Of a DNA stretch of 37,164 bases, positions 1 to 9,667 are shown piece after piece. The notes under the pieces were generated by a model that was given only the letters and a program-made list of their open reading frames with translations, was not told the DNA's origin and did not search any database. Location: NCBI RefSeq assembly GCF_003148775.1, contig NZ_QGGW01000016.1:1-37164 (forward strand), written 5' to 3'. Every line of letters begins with the position of its first letter. Position 1 is the first letter of the stretch. Made by a program: the position numbers and the translations under genes. This DNA comes from Roseicyclus mahoneyensis. Its GTDB lineage: Bacteria > Pseudomonadota > Alphaproteobacteria > Rhodobacterales > Rhodobacteraceae.

Positions 1-350
1 CGAACAGCCTGTCGTTCCCGATCCCGCCATCGATGAAGTCGCCGCCCTGGCCGCCGAAGATCGTGTCATTTCCCGCATTTCCGAACAGCCTGTCGTTCCC
101 GATCCCGCCGTCGATGAAATCGCCGCCCTGGCCGCCGAAGATCGTGTCGCTTCCCGCATTTCCGAACAGCCTGTCGGCCCCGATCCCGCCATCGATGCGG
201 TCGCCGCCCTGGCCGCCGAAGATCGTGTCATTTCCCGCATTTCCAAACAGCCTGTCGTTCCCGATCCCGCCATCGATGCGGTCGCCGCCCTGGCCGCCGA
301 AGATCGTGTCATTTCCCGCATTTCCGAACAGCCTGTCGGCCCCGGTCCCA
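1..350 (-). repeat. 81-bp tandem repeats encoding RTX units
   Basis: Four to five tandem copies with a period of exactly 81 bp (the same landmark, GCCGCCGAAG, at 50, 131, 212 and 293). Each copy encodes 27 residues, that is three RTX nonapeptides. Copies differ at only a few bases, mostly in the GAAGTC/GCGGTC and GTTCCC/GGCCCC positions. The near identity at DNA level suggests recent expansion or gene conversion inside the protease gene. The array continues past the left edge. Confidence 0.9.
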
Positions 351-1807
351 CCGTCGATCATGTCGCCGCCCTGGCCGCCCTCGATGGAATCGTTGCCCGC
401 TCCGCCCATGAGGCTGTCGAACCCGGCACCGCCGATGAGCACGTTGTTCGCGTCATTGCCTGTGATCGTGTCATTGCCGCTGCCGCCCGTCGCGTTCTCG
501 ATGACGGTGCCGCTCGCGATGCCCAGAACCCCCAAGGCTCCTTCGATATCCGAGAATGTCCCGGGGTTAAGGTCAAGGCGGATGGGTCCGGCAAGGGGTG
601 ACAGGTCGATGGTGTCGATCCCGCCCTGATCGTAGATCGTGAACACCGTGTCTTCGCCCACGAAATTGCCGCCGCCGGTCCCGCCGAAGAGGTAGTCGAA
701 ATAGAGCCCGAGAAATCCTGACAGGGTGCTGTTCGCGCCCCAAATGGTGTTGCCTCCCGTCGCCGAGGACGCATCCGGCGCGCCGTATAGGTTCTGGATG
801 GCAAGGATATCGGCCATCATCGTGGTCATGGTCAGGCCGTAGGCGGCATTCGTGAAGGTGTTCTGGGTCTGGCTGAAATAGGACATCAACGACACCTGCC
901 AGCTGTCGTTGACGAAAGTCGCATCTTGGCCGAAGGACGCCGACCCGTTGTAGTTGCCCTGATGCCCAAGTCCCAGCGCATGGCCGATCTCGTGCATGTA
1001 GGTCTGAAAGGAATAGCTGTCCATGGAGGTGCCGTATTGCGCCAGCCACTGTGTGCTGATGTTCACCTCCGAGGAGAGGATCGTGGTGCCTTGGGTGGTG
1101 GAGCTCGCATAAGCGCCCGAGAAGTCGTCGATGAAGGTGATCATGGCGGGGCCTGCGGTCTCGACGAACTCGATGTCCGCCACCAGTTCCCACGCTTCCA
1201 GGGCCCAGCGCGCCAATTGCTGCCCCTCGGCGGTCAGACCCGTGATGTTGACCGTGATCTGGTTGCTCAACGACGTGTTGAAGCTGCGGCCCAGGCGCCC
1301 GCTGTCGTTCCAGTATCCATCGGTCAGGTAATCCGCCAGCTCCGCCAGCGTCGCCGCGTCGCCTAGATCGAACGCGCTGATCGCCATCTGGTAGGTGCCG
1401 ATGAAATCGTCTTCCCAGGCACTGGCTTCGATAAAGTACACACCACTGCTGGTTGCGGTGAAATTCAAACGGGAATCTCGTCCGGTGCCGCCATCGTCGT
1501 TCAGCACGACAAAGTCCCCGTTGGAGTCGAAGACCCGTAGAAAGGGATCCACGAGGGTGCCGTTTCCGCTTGCGGCCCCCAGAACCGAAATGCTGTAGGT
1601 CATGCCCTGTTCGAGCGTCACCGCCACCCAGTCGCGGTCGCCCTCGAAGCTGATGTTGCCCGAGAACACGTCGCCCACCTGCATCGAATAGACCGTCGCG
1701 ATGCTGTCGGCGGCATCTGTCGTCTCGATGATCGTCGCCGACAGCGGGCCACTGTCGGGGTGACGCGTCGGGTCGAAGGTGCTGGTGATGGAGCAGATGG
1801 TGCACAT
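1..1807 (-). CDS. Serralysin-type RTX metalloprotease (partial at left edge)
   Basis: Secreted zinc metalloprotease of the M10/serralysin group, expected to leave the cell by type I secretion and fold on calcium. The reading frame starts at ATG 1807 (GGAGAG upstream) and stays open to base 1, giving about 602 residues; the C-terminus, including any secretion signal, lies outside. Residues about 35-145 look like a PPC-type beta domain. The zinc site HEIGHALGLGH is at 272-282, and a Met-turn (SLMSY) follows. From about residue 440 on there are glycine/aspartate nonapeptides of the RTX type, ending in 27-residue units repeated almost unchanged. There is no Sec signal peptide, as expected for a type I substrate. 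No type I secretion genes are adjacent unless the nearby ABC protein takes that role, which I doubt. Confidence 0.93.
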   Translation of the reverse strand, partial: MCTICSITSTFDPTRHPDSGPLSATIIETTDAADSIATVYSMQVGDVFSGNISFEGDRDWVAVTLEQGMTYSISVLGAASGNGTLVDPFLRVFDSNGDFVVLNDDGGTGRDSRLNFTATSSGVYFIEASAWEDDFIGTYQMAISAFDLGDAATLAELADYLTDGYWNDSGRLGRSFNTSLSNQITVNITGLTAEGQQLARWALEAWELVADIEFVETAGPAMITFIDDFSGAYASSTTQGTTILSSEVNISTQWLAQYGTSMDSYSFQTYMHEIGHALGLGHQGNYNGSASFGQDATFVNDSWQVSLMSYFSQTQNTFTNAAYGLTMTTMMADILAIQNLYGAPDASSATGGNTIWGANSTLSGFLGLYFDYLFGGTGGGNFVGEDTVFTIYDQGGIDTIDLSPLAGPIRLDLNPGTFSDIEGALGVLGIASGTVIENATGGSGNDTITGNDANNVLIGGAGFDSLMGGAGNDSIEGGQGGDMIDGGTGADRLFGNAGNDTIFGGQGGDRIDGGIGNDRLFGNAGNDTIFGGQGGDRIDGGIGADRLFGNAGSDTIFGGQGGDFIDGGIGNDRLFGNAGNDTIFGGQGGDFIDGGIGNDRLF

Positions 1808-1840
1808 CGGGAGCTCTCCGCTGGCCGCGTTGCAGGCCGT

Positions 1841-2284
1841 TTAGAACGAGGATCGCAGACGGGCGCTGAGGTCGGGATCGACCTGCAGCAGGCTGCGCGC
1901 GAAATTCGGATACATCGCGGGCGACAGCACGGCGTCGACCACGTCGAGACGAAGCACGGGACCGGAGTGACGGGCCTCGTCGGGGCCAGCCCGCCATTCG
2001 AGATGTCCGGAGATCCCCATTGCGTCGCGGCTATCGAGCACAAAGGTCACGCCCAGATCCGAGGGTCCAAGCGTGGCGCTGTCATCGGCTTGCCGCACGA
2101 TCGCGCCCGATGTCGCAAGATCGCTGATCGCGCGGATCATCGCACGGCACAGGGCGTCATCCGTCGTCGGCCCGAGGCGACACTCCACAAGCACCAAGGG
2201 GCGCTCGGGCGATCGGGCCATCGCATCCGTCGTCATCGCCCAGACCCCCAAGGCAGCGGCAAAAAAGGTTGTCCATGCAGTCAT
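1841..2284 (-). CDS. Small exported protein of unknown function
   Basis: 147 residues with an N-terminal hydrophobic segment ending in a signal-peptidase-like site (TDAMA at about residue 22), so probably periplasmic or exported. I recognise no family. A good ribosome site (GGAGG at 2291-2295, 6 bases before ATG 2284) supports the start. It lies 33 bases upstream of the RTX protease on the same strand, so the two are probably co-transcribed. A role tied to the protease, such as an inhibitor or accessory factor, is conceivable but nothing in the sequence proves it. Confidence 0.7.
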   Translation of the reverse strand: MTAWTTFFAAALGVWAMTTDAMARSPERPLVLVECRLGPTTDDALCRAMIRAISDLATSGAIVRQADDSATLGPSDLGVTFVLDSRDAMGISGHLEWRAGPDEARHSGPVLRLDVVDAVLSPAMYPNFARSLLQVDPDLSARLRSSF

Positions 2285-2570
2285 CCCGCGCCTCCTGCAT
2301 GACCCATGCCATCTGTCTTAAGCCATTTACGAACGTTAGACAAAAAATAACTTTTGATTTTCATCCTGACAACGGGATTGCGAAATCCATCCATCGACAA
2401 GACGGGGCAGGGTTCCATGACCTTCGGACCCGGATGAATGGATTTGCGCACCTGCCAAGGCGCCCGGCTTGCCGTGATCCGCACCTGCAGGGCGCTGCGC
2501 CGCAGGCTGCGAGGCTTGTCTCGCGGGCGCGTCGACTGTAACGCCTAGGATAAGTTAGTTGTCAGGAGCC

Positions 2571-4391
2571 ATGGCCGTGTCCACGACCGAAGGCAAAATT
2601 GCGGCCTCTCCGTCAAGCGCTTCCGAGGAACGCGCCAAGTCCAGGCGCATCGGCAGTCTGCGCGCGCTGGGGCCGTTTCTTTCGCACTACAAGGCCATGA
2701 TGGCCGCGGCGGGCGCCGCGTTGGTGCTGACCGCGATGGTGTCGCTGACCCTGCCGCTGGCTGTGCGCCGCGTGGTCGACGGGTTCGAGACCGAAAGCCC
2801 CGAACTGCTCGACCGGTATTTTCTCGCCGCCTTGGCCATCGCCGTGCTGCTCGCTCTGGGGACAGGCCTGCGCTACTACCTTGTCACCCGGTTGGGTGAG
2901 CGCGTGGTGGCCGACATCCGCAAAGCGGTCTTCGACCGCATGATCGGGATGAGCCCGTCCTTCTACGAGAAGATCATGACCGGCGAGGTTTTGAGCCGGA
3001 TCACCACCGACACCACGCTTTTGCTGTCGGTGATCTCCTCCAGCGTGTCGGTCGCGCTGCGCAACCTGTTGATCCTGATCGGCGGTCTGGCGCTGATGAT
3101 GGTCACTTCACCCAAGCTGACGGGTGCGGTGCTTTTGATCGTGCCGCTGATCATCGTGCCCATCGTCATCCTTGGCCGGCGGTTGCGCGCGCTCAGCCGC
3201 GAGAACCAGGACTGGATCGCCGAAAGCTCGGGCAACGCGTCCGAGGCGCTTTTGTCGGTGCAGACGGTGCAGGCATTCACCCATGAACGCGCCTCGGCGG
3301 CGACCTTCGACGCGGTGACGGAAAAGAGCTTTGTAAGTGCTAAAAAGCGCATAGCGACCCGCGCGTTGATGACGGTGATCGTCATCACGCTGGTCTTTGC
3401 GGGCATCGTGGGTGTGCTGTGGACCGGTGCGCGCGATGTGCGCGCCGATGCGATGACCATCGGTGAGCTGATCCAGTTCCTGATCTACGCCATCATGGTC
3501 GCGGGATCGGTCGGCGCACTGTCGGAAATCTGGGGCGAGTTGCAGCGCGCCAGTGGCGCCACCGAACGGCTTGTGGAATTGCTGCGCACTGTCGATTCCG
3601 TCTCCGACCCCGTCGCCGGCGTGGCGCTGCCGCAAGGCGGGCGCGGGGCCATAACCTTCGATGACGTAAGGTTTTCCTATCCCACCCGCCCCGAGGATCG
3701 GGCGCTGGACGGCGTTGCCCTGACCATCCGGCCCGGTGAGACGGTGGCCCTTGTCGGCCCGTCGGGGGCAGGCAAGACCACGATCTTTCAGCTGTTGCAG
3801 CGGTTCTACGACCCGTCCGAGGGTCGGATCACGCTGGACGGGGTCGACCTGCGCGACATGGAGCGGTCCACCTTCCGCGCCGCCATGGCGCTGGTGCCGC
3901 AAGACCCGGTGATCTTCGGCGCAACAGCGCGCGAGAACATCCGCTTTGGCCGGCCCGATGCCAGTGACGCCGAGGTGGAGGAGGCCGCGAAAGCCGCCGC
4001 TGCCCATGACTTCCTGACTGCGCTGCCCAAGGGCTATGACACATATGTGGGCGAACGGGGCTTGATGCTGTCGGGAGGCCAGAAGCAGCGTATCGCGATT
4101 GCCCGCGCGATTTTGCGCGACGCCCCGATCTTGCTGCTGGACGAGGCGACAAGCGCGCTGGACGCGGAATCCGAACGTGCGGTGCAAGATGCCGTCGCGC
4201 GCCTGTCGGCCGATCGGACCACTCTGATCGTGGCGCACCGGCTGGCAACGGTGAAACAGGCCGACCGTATCCTGGTGTTCCAGGACGGCAAGATCGTCGC
4301 CGAAGGGGCCCATGACGCGCTGGTGGCCCAAGGCGGGCTTTACGCGCGGCTTGCGCGGCTGCAGTTCACCGAAGGTCTTGCCGCCGAGTGA
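2571..4391 (+). CDS. MsbA-like ABC exporter (fused permease and ATPase)
   Basis: About 606 residues: an ABC type 1 transmembrane domain with several hydrophobic segments in the first 300 residues, then a nucleotide-binding domain with Walker A (GPSGAGKTT), the LSGGQ signature, Walker B (ILLLDEATSALD) and the switch histidine (IVAHRL). This half-transporter would work as a homodimer in the inner membrane; the substrate is unknown, and lipid or hydrophobic compounds are usual for the group. An upstream TTG at 2559 is in frame. AGGAG at 2564-2568 sits only 2 bases before ATG 2571 but 8 bases before GTG 2577, so translation may really begin at 2577. It diverges from the protease unit. Confidence 0.9.
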   Translation: MAVSTTEGKIAASPSSASEERAKSRRIGSLRALGPFLSHYKAMMAAAGAALVLTAMVSLTLPLAVRRVVDGFETESPELLDRYFLAALAIAVLLALGTGLRYYLVTRLGERVVADIRKAVFDRMIGMSPSFYEKIMTGEVLSRITTDTTLLLSVISSSVSVALRNLLILIGGLALMMVTSPKLTGAVLLIVPLIIVPIVILGRRLRALSRENQDWIAESSGNASEALLSVQTVQAFTHERASAATFDAVTEKSFVSAKKRIATRALMTVIVITLVFAGIVGVLWTGARDVRADAMTIGELIQFLIYAIMVAGSVGALSEIWGELQRASGATERLVELLRTVDSVSDPVAGVALPQGGRGAITFDDVRFSYPTRPEDRALDGVALTIRPGETVALVGPSGAGKTTIFQLLQRFYDPSEGRITLDGVDLRDMERSTFRAAMALVPQDPVIFGATARENIRFGRPDASDAEVEEAAKAAAAHDFLTALPKGYDTYVGERGLMLSGGQKQRIAIARAILRDAPILLLDEATSALDAESERAVQDAVARLSADRTTLIVAHRLATVKQADRILVFQDGKIVAEGAHDALVAQGGLYARLARLQFTEGLAAE

Positions 4392-4518
4392 CGCGGGGTT
4401 TCGCCGCGAGACGCTTGCGCGCAACCCATGATCCCCCCATGCTCGGTCCCCGGAGGACGGGGCGCCCTCGTGCAAGACCGGCGCGCCCTGCAAGGGACGA
4501 CAAGGGAGGGAACGCGCC

Positions 4519-6408
4519 ATGGTCCGTTTTGCCAGCGCCGAGGATGTCACGCAGATCGAGCACGACATGCCCTGGCCCGACAGCCAACCTGCGCAGACGA
4601 TCTACCAGTTGCTCAGTGACACCCGCGACCGTCACGGGGCGCTCAACGCCACCAGCTTCCAGATGTTTTCCGGGCCGACGGACCCCGCCGAAACCCTGAC
4701 CTGGACCGAGCTTCATGGCCGCGTCACGCAGGCCGCCAACATGTTCCGCGCGCTGGGGGTCAAGGAGACGGATACCGTCGCCTATGTCCTGCCCAATTGC
4801 ACCGAAACCGTCGTGACCCTTCTGGGCGGCATGGTCGCGGGGATCGCCGCGCCCATCAACCCGCTGATGGAACCCGAACAGATCGCCGCCATCTTGCGTG
4901 AGACCAAGGCCCGCGTCGTCGTCACGCTCAAGGCATTTCCCAAGACCGACGTGGCGCAAAAGATGGCCGAGGCGGTGCGCAACGCCCCCAATGTGCAAGT
5001 GGTGATCGAGGTCGACCTGTTGCGCTACATCACCGGGATCAAGCGCTTCATCATCCCCTTCATCCGCCCCAAGAACCCCGCGGGCCATCATGCGCGCGTG
5101 CTCGATTGGGCCACGGAAACCGCGAAACACCCAAGCGACCGCCTGACCTTTCCCGACAGCGCCGGCGACCGCGTCGCTGCCTATTTCCATACCGGCGGCA
5201 CCACCGGCATGCCCAAGGTCGCCCAACACAGTTATTCCGGCATGATCTACAACGGCTGGATCGGCCACACGCTGCTGTTCACCGAAAAGGACAACGTGCT
5301 CTGCCCGCTGCCCTTGTTCCATGTCTTTGCCTGCCACGTCATCTTGATGGCGATGGTCGCCTCGGGCGGCCATGTGATCTTTCCGACGCCGCAGGGTTAC
5401 AGGGGTGCGGGCGTCTTCGACAATTTCTGGAAACTGGTCGAACGTTGGCAGATCACCTTCATCATCACCGTGCCGACCGCGATTTCCGCGATGATGCAGC
5501 GCCCGGTGAATGCCGATGTCTCCTCGGTGAAAACCGCCTTCTCTGGCTCCGCGCCGCTTCCGGTGGAACTCTTCCGGCGCTTCGAGAAGGCGACGGGCGT
5601 GACGCTGGTCGAGGGCTACGGGCTGACCGAGGCGACCTGCCTTGTGTCGTGCAACCCGGTCGATGGCGAGAAAAAGATCGGCTCGGTCGGCGTGCCCTTT
5701 CCGCATTGTGACGTGAAGATCCTGAAGACCGACCCGCATGGCATCCTCGAATGCGAGACCGACGAGGTGGGCGAGATCTGCGTCGCCAATCCCGGCGTGC
5801 GGATGGGCGACACCTATACCGAGACGGACAAGAACCGCGATCTCTACTATCACGACGCTTATCTGCGCACGGGCGATCTGGGCCGGATCGACGCCGATGG
5901 CTATCTGTGGATCACCGGCCGCGCCAAGGATCTGATCATCCGCGGCGGCCACAACATCGACCCCGCGGAAATCGAGGAGGCACTGGCCGGTCATCCTGCC
6001 GTTGCCTTTGCAGGCGCCATCGGCCAGCCCGACGCCTTCGCGGGCGAGTTGCCTTGTGTCTATCTCGAACTGGTCGTCGGGGCCGAAGTGAGCCAAGACG
6101 ACCTCATGGACTGGTGCCGCGAACATATCCATGAACGTGCGGCGATCCCCAAGCATCTCGAAATTCTGGACGAATTGCCAAAGACTGCGGTGGGCAAGGT
6201 GTTCAAGCCCGATCTGCGCAAGCGCGCGATCATCCGCATCTATGACGCGGCCCTGTCCGATGCGGGTCTTGCGGCCCGCGTCGACCATGTGGCCGAGGAC
6301 AAGAAACAGGGCCTTGTCGCACATCTGAAAAGAAACGGCCCGGTCGACGATGCGGCGGTAACGAAAACGCTTGGCGAATTCACCCGGCCATGGGTTTGGG
6401 TCGCGTGA
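4519..6408 (+). CDS. Acyl-CoA synthetase (AMP-forming, FadD-like)
   Basis: 629-residue adenylate-forming enzyme that activates a carboxylic acid, probably a fatty acid, to its CoA thioester in two steps with ATP. Core motifs are all present: the phosphate loop TGGTTGMPK, YGLTEAT, YLRTGDLG, the hinge region GRAKDLIIRGG, and a C-terminal catalytic lysine in PKTAVGKVFK. The start at ATG 4519 is preceded by GGGAGGGA. Length is somewhat above the usual 550, due to extra sequence after the N-terminal AMP-binding motifs. The exact chain length used cannot be read from the sequence. Confidence 0.9.
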   Translation: MVRFASAEDVTQIEHDMPWPDSQPAQTIYQLLSDTRDRHGALNATSFQMFSGPTDPAETLTWTELHGRVTQAANMFRALGVKETDTVAYVLPNCTETVVTLLGGMVAGIAAPINPLMEPEQIAAILRETKARVVVTLKAFPKTDVAQKMAEAVRNAPNVQVVIEVDLLRYITGIKRFIIPFIRPKNPAGHHARVLDWATETAKHPSDRLTFPDSAGDRVAAYFHTGGTTGMPKVAQHSYSGMIYNGWIGHTLLFTEKDNVLCPLPLFHVFACHVILMAMVASGGHVIFPTPQGYRGAGVFDNFWKLVERWQITFIITVPTAISAMMQRPVNADVSSVKTAFSGSAPLPVELFRRFEKATGVTLVEGYGLTEATCLVSCNPVDGEKKIGSVGVPFPHCDVKILKTDPHGILECETDEVGEICVANPGVRMGDTYTETDKNRDLYYHDAYLRTGDLGRIDADGYLWITGRAKDLIIRGGHNIDPAEIEEALAGHPAVAFAGAIGQPDAFAGELPCVYLELVVGAEVSQDDLMDWCREHIHERAAIPKHLEILDELPKTAVGKVFKPDLRKRAIIRIYDAALSDAGLAARVDHVAEDKKQGLVAHLKRNGPVDDAAVTKTLGEFTRPWVWVA

Positions 6409-6412
6409 GCAG

Positions 6413-7630
6413 GTGAACCTGCCGCGTCTGTCCAACGCCACAGCGCGGCGGCTCTTCTTGTCGTCCCACGCGCTCATGGACAGGCCCTCCGGGCCGGGCA
6501 AGGGGGCCGATCTGGCCGCGCTCATCCATCGGCTGGGTTTCGTGCAGGTCGACAGCGTCAACACGCTGGCGCGCGCGCATGACCTGGTCTTGTTCGCGCG
6601 CCGCCCCGCCTACCGGCCCGACAACCTCCGCCGCCTCAACGATCGTGACCGCGCCACCTTCGAACACTGGACCCATGACGCCAGCGTCATCCCGACCGCC
6701 TTCTTTCCGCACTGGCGTCTGAAGTTCGCCCGCGACCGGGCCCGCCTGCGCGAGCGGTGGAAGGATTGGCACGGGTCCGCCTTCCATGCCGAGATCGACA
6801 CCGTCTTGCGCCGTGTCACCGACCATGGCGCCGTCCATTCCGCTGAAATCGGCGAGAAACGGCCCGAGAAATCGACCGGCTGGTGGGATTGGCATCCGTC
6901 CAAGACGGCGCTCGAATACCTGTGGCGGTCGGGCGATCTGGCGATCACCCGGCGCGAGGGGTTCCGCAAATACTATGACCTGACCGAACGCGTGATCCCG
7001 CCCGAACATCTCAATACCCATGTCCCGGAGGCGCAGGTCATCGACTGGGCCTGCAACGCCGCGCTCGACCGGCTGGGCTTTGCCACCTCGGGCGAGCTTG
7101 CGGCCTTTTTCGCCCTCATCACCCCCGCCGAGGCCAAGGGCTGGGCCGCGCTGGCGCTGGCGCGCGGTGAGATCATGGAGGCGGAAATCACCTGCGCCGA
7201 CGGTGCCCCTCGCAAGGTCTTGATCCGTCCCGAAACGCTTCGAATGCTCCCCGATCTGCCCGATCCGCCAGCCCGGATGCGCCTGCTCAGCCCCTTTGAC
7301 CCCGCGCTTCGGGACCGCAAGCGGGCCGAGCGCCTTTTCGGCTTCACCTACCGGATCGAGATCTTCGTGCCCGAGGCGCAGCGCAAATATGGCTACTACG
7401 TCTTCCCGCTGCTCGAAGGCTGCCGCATCGTCGCCCGTGTCGACGTCGCCGCGGACCGTCAGGCGGGCGTGCTGCGCCTGCGCGCGCTCTGGCCCGAGGC
7501 GGGGGTGCGCTGGGGCTCGGGGCGGCAGGCAAGGCTCGAGGCGGAGCTGGACCGCCTCTTGCCGCTGGCGGGCTGCGACCGGGTGGACTTTGCCGATGGC
7601 TGGCTGCGCGAGGCGGGCACAATCGGTTGA
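6413..7630 (+). CDS. YcaQ/AlkZ-like winged-helix DNA glycosylase family protein
   Basis: About 405 residues of the HTH_42 (former DUF1006) family, whose studied members excise damaged or cross-linked bases. The family start LSNATARRLFL and the QVD motif in FVQVDSVNTLARAHDLVLFARR are visible; a QxD form is typical of the YcaQ-like branch rather than AlkZ proper. An upstream in-frame TTG at 6371 would overlap the acyl-CoA synthetase by 38 bases, but GTG 6413, 4 bases past that gene's stop, fits the family N-terminus better. Substrate specificity is inferred only from family. Confidence 0.82.
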   Translation: MNLPRLSNATARRLFLSSHALMDRPSGPGKGADLAALIHRLGFVQVDSVNTLARAHDLVLFARRPAYRPDNLRRLNDRDRATFEHWTHDASVIPTAFFPHWRLKFARDRARLRERWKDWHGSAFHAEIDTVLRRVTDHGAVHSAEIGEKRPEKSTGWWDWHPSKTALEYLWRSGDLAITRREGFRKYYDLTERVIPPEHLNTHVPEAQVIDWACNAALDRLGFATSGELAAFFALITPAEAKGWAALALARGEIMEAEITCADGAPRKVLIRPETLRMLPDLPDPPARMRLLSPFDPALRDRKRAERLFGFTYRIEIFVPEAQRKYGYYVFPLLEGCRIVARVDVAADRQAGVLRLRALWPEAGVRWGSGRQARLEAELDRLLPLAGCDRVDFADGWLREAGTIG

Positions 7631-7685
7631 CGGACAGGCTGTGGATAAGTCACATTCGGCATGCATCACAAAAGGCTGCGCCCCG

Positions 7686-8867
7686 ATGTTCATGCGTTTG
7701 TCCCTTGCGGCAGCGGTCGTGCTGGCCGCCTGCACACCGACATCTGGGCCCGCCCCCGGCGGGAGCGGTGCGATCTGTCCGCAGGCAGGCGTCTTCCGCC
7801 CCGGTGCCGCAACCTTCGCCTTCACCGGCGACGTGATGGCCCATATCCTGATCCAGCAAGACGCCGCCCGCAGACCCGAGGGCTTCGCCCCCGCGCTCGC
7901 GCCGTCCGCCCCTTTCCTGCGCCGCGCCGATGTGACGGTCGTCAACCTCGAGACGCCGCTGGCGCGCGACATCTTGCCCGGCGGGCGCGAGGCCACCAGC
8001 CCCGCCGCCCCCGCGCAAGGCCCGGTCTACGCGGGCTACCCGGCCTTCAACGCCCATCCCTCCTACGCCGCCGCGCTGGCTGGGGCAGGCGTAGACGTGG
8101 CGCAGACCGCCAACAATCATGCGCTGGACCGCGGTCCGCTGGGCGTCGACCGGACGCTGGAGGCGCTGGCCGAGGCCGGGCTGCTGACGACAGGAACCCT
8201 GCGGCGTGGGACTGCCGGACCATGGCACACGGTCGTCCAGACCCGGGTGGGACGCATCGCACTTTTGGCCTGCACCTATTCGGTGAACGGCTTGCCCGAC
8301 CCTGCCGGGCAGGCGCTGCGCTGCTACGGCACCGCGCCCGCAATCCCCACGCTCATCGCGCAACTGGTGGCCGACCCCGGCATCGATGCCGCGATCTTGT
8401 TGCCCCACTGGGGGCAGGAATACAGCCGTACGCCCGATGCGCAGCAACGCCGCCTCGCCCGCGCGGCGATCGAGGCAGGCGCTGCCGCCGTCATCGGCTC
8501 GCACCCCCATGTCCTGCAACCGATCGAGGAGCTGATGGCCAGCGACGGCCGCACCGCCTTTGTCGCCTACAGTTTGGGCAATTTCATCTCGTCGCAATGG
8601 TCGCTCGACCGGCGCACCGGTGCGATCCTCTACACGGATCTGACCCGCGACGCGCAGGGCAGGGTGGTCGCCAACCCGCCTCGTGCCCTGCCAACCCGCG
8701 TCAACCGATATGTGGAAAGCGGCGTGACCGTCACACCAGCCGGTCTGGTCGCGGATGGTGCGCCCTCCATCGCCCAGGCGGCAAGCGTCCTGGGCGAGGG
8801 GCGTTTGCTCAACCCCTCCGATTTCGGCTATGCCAGCTTGCACCCGCAAGGGGCCGCCTGCCGCTAG
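7686..8867 (+). CDS. CapA-family (PGA_cap) lipoprotein
   Basis: 393-residue protein with a lipoprotein signal: hydrophobic stretch then lipobox VLAAC, with the lipidated Cys near residue 16. The rest is the CapA / poly-gamma-glutamate-capsule-type metallophosphoesterase fold: FTGDVMAH, NLETPL, TANNHALDRG, LLPHWGQEY and GSHPHVLQP are its usual motifs. Many members of this family have no link to capsule synthesis, and no capsule genes are nearby, so the role is open. Its TAG stop overlaps the convergent znuB stop within a shared CTAG at 8864-8867. Confidence 0.88.
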   Translation: MFMRLSLAAAVVLAACTPTSGPAPGGSGAICPQAGVFRPGAATFAFTGDVMAHILIQQDAARRPEGFAPALAPSAPFLRRADVTVVNLETPLARDILPGGREATSPAAPAQGPVYAGYPAFNAHPSYAAALAGAGVDVAQTANNHALDRGPLGVDRTLEALAEAGLLTTGTLRRGTAGPWHTVVQTRVGRIALLACTYSVNGLPDPAGQALRCYGTAPAIPTLIAQLVADPGIDAAILLPHWGQEYSRTPDAQQRRLARAAIEAGAAAVIGSHPHVLQPIEELMASDGRTAFVAYSLGNFISSQWSLDRRTGAILYTDLTRDAQGRVVANPPRALPTRVNRYVESGVTVTPAGLVADGAPSIAQAASVLGEGRLLNPSDFGYASLHPQGAACR

Positions 8868-9667
8868 CTTGCCCGCCGCGCAAGGCCCGACAGGGTCGAT
8901 GCCGCAAAGATCACCGCCGCGACGCAGACGATCGATGGCCCTGCCGGCGTGTCGAAATTCCACGCCACGGCCATGCCCCCCAGTGCCGCCACCGCGCCGA
9001 AGCCCGCCGCGATCAGCGCCATCGCCTCTGGCGTGCGGGCGAAATTCCGCGCCGCCGCCGCCGGAATGATCAGCAGCGCCGCGATCAAAAGCACGCCCAC
9101 CACCTTGATGGCGACAGCGACGACAATCGCCAGCGCCAGCGTCAGGATCAGTTGCTCGCGCCGCGGGTCGATGCCCGCCGCCGTCGCCAGATCCTCGGAC
9201 AATGTTGCCGTCAAAAGCGCCGACCAGCGCGCCCAGATCAGCCCGATGACCAGCGCCGCGCCGCCCCAGATCACCGCAAGATCGCTGCGCCCCACCGCAA
9301 GGATATCGCCGAACAGGTAGGCCGACAGGTCCAGCCGCACGCCTTGCAGCAGCGACACCGCCACCAGACCCGCCGCCAGCGCCGAATGCGACAGAACGCC
9401 CAGCATTGTGTCCATAGCCCGACCGCGCCCCGACAGGCCCGACACCGCCAGTGCCATGGCCAGCGCCATCACCAGCGTTCCCAGCATGATCGACAGGTTG
9501 AAGGCCAGCGCAAGCGCCACGCCCAGAATCGCCGCATGCGCCGTGGCATCGCCGAAATAGGCCATCCGCCGCCAGACGATGAAACAGCCCAAGGGAGCCG
9601 CGGCGAGCGCCACGCCGATGCCCGCCAGCGTGGCGCGGATCAGGAAATCATCGAGCAGGTCGGTCAT
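8864..9667 (-). CDS. znuB: Zinc ABC transporter permease ZnuB
   Basis: 267-residue integral membrane protein of the ABC-3 metal permease family with about eight hydrophobic segments. It carries the typical start FIVWRRMAYFGDATAHAAILG and the late motif KVVGVLLIAALLIIPAAAAR. It forms the channel for zinc brought by ZnuA and powered by ZnuC. The start overlaps the end of znuC by 4 bases (ATGA), giving a zur-znuC-znuB operon. Expression should fall when zinc-loaded Zur binds upstream of zur. Confidence 0.93.
   Translation of the reverse strand: MTDLLDDFLIRATLAGIGVALAAAPLGCFIVWRRMAYFGDATAHAAILGVALALAFNLSIMLGTLVMALAMALAVSGLSGRGRAMDTMLGVLSHSALAAGLVAVSLLQGVRLDLSAYLFGDILAVGRSDLAVIWGGAALVIGLIWARWSALLTATLSEDLATAAGIDPRREQLILTLALAIVVAVAIKVVGVLLIAALLIIPAAAARNFARTPEAMALIAAGFGAVAALGGMAVAWNFDTPAGPSIVCVAAVIFAASTLSGLARRAS

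Noticed and set aside
1-350. Possible CRISPR array
   Set aside because: The 81-bp units have no separate repeat and spacer parts and encode RTX nonapeptides in frame.
573-1997. Long open frame on the minus strand (474 codons) over the protease
   Set aside because: It is rich in Arg and His, has no domain and lies in a shifted frame of the RTX protease, whose motifs and codon use are in the other frame.
4366-6564. 732-codon frame antisense to the acyl-CoA synthetase
   Set aside because: Antisense shadow of a strongly supported gene in high-GC DNA; composition rich in Asp, His and Gly with no motifs.
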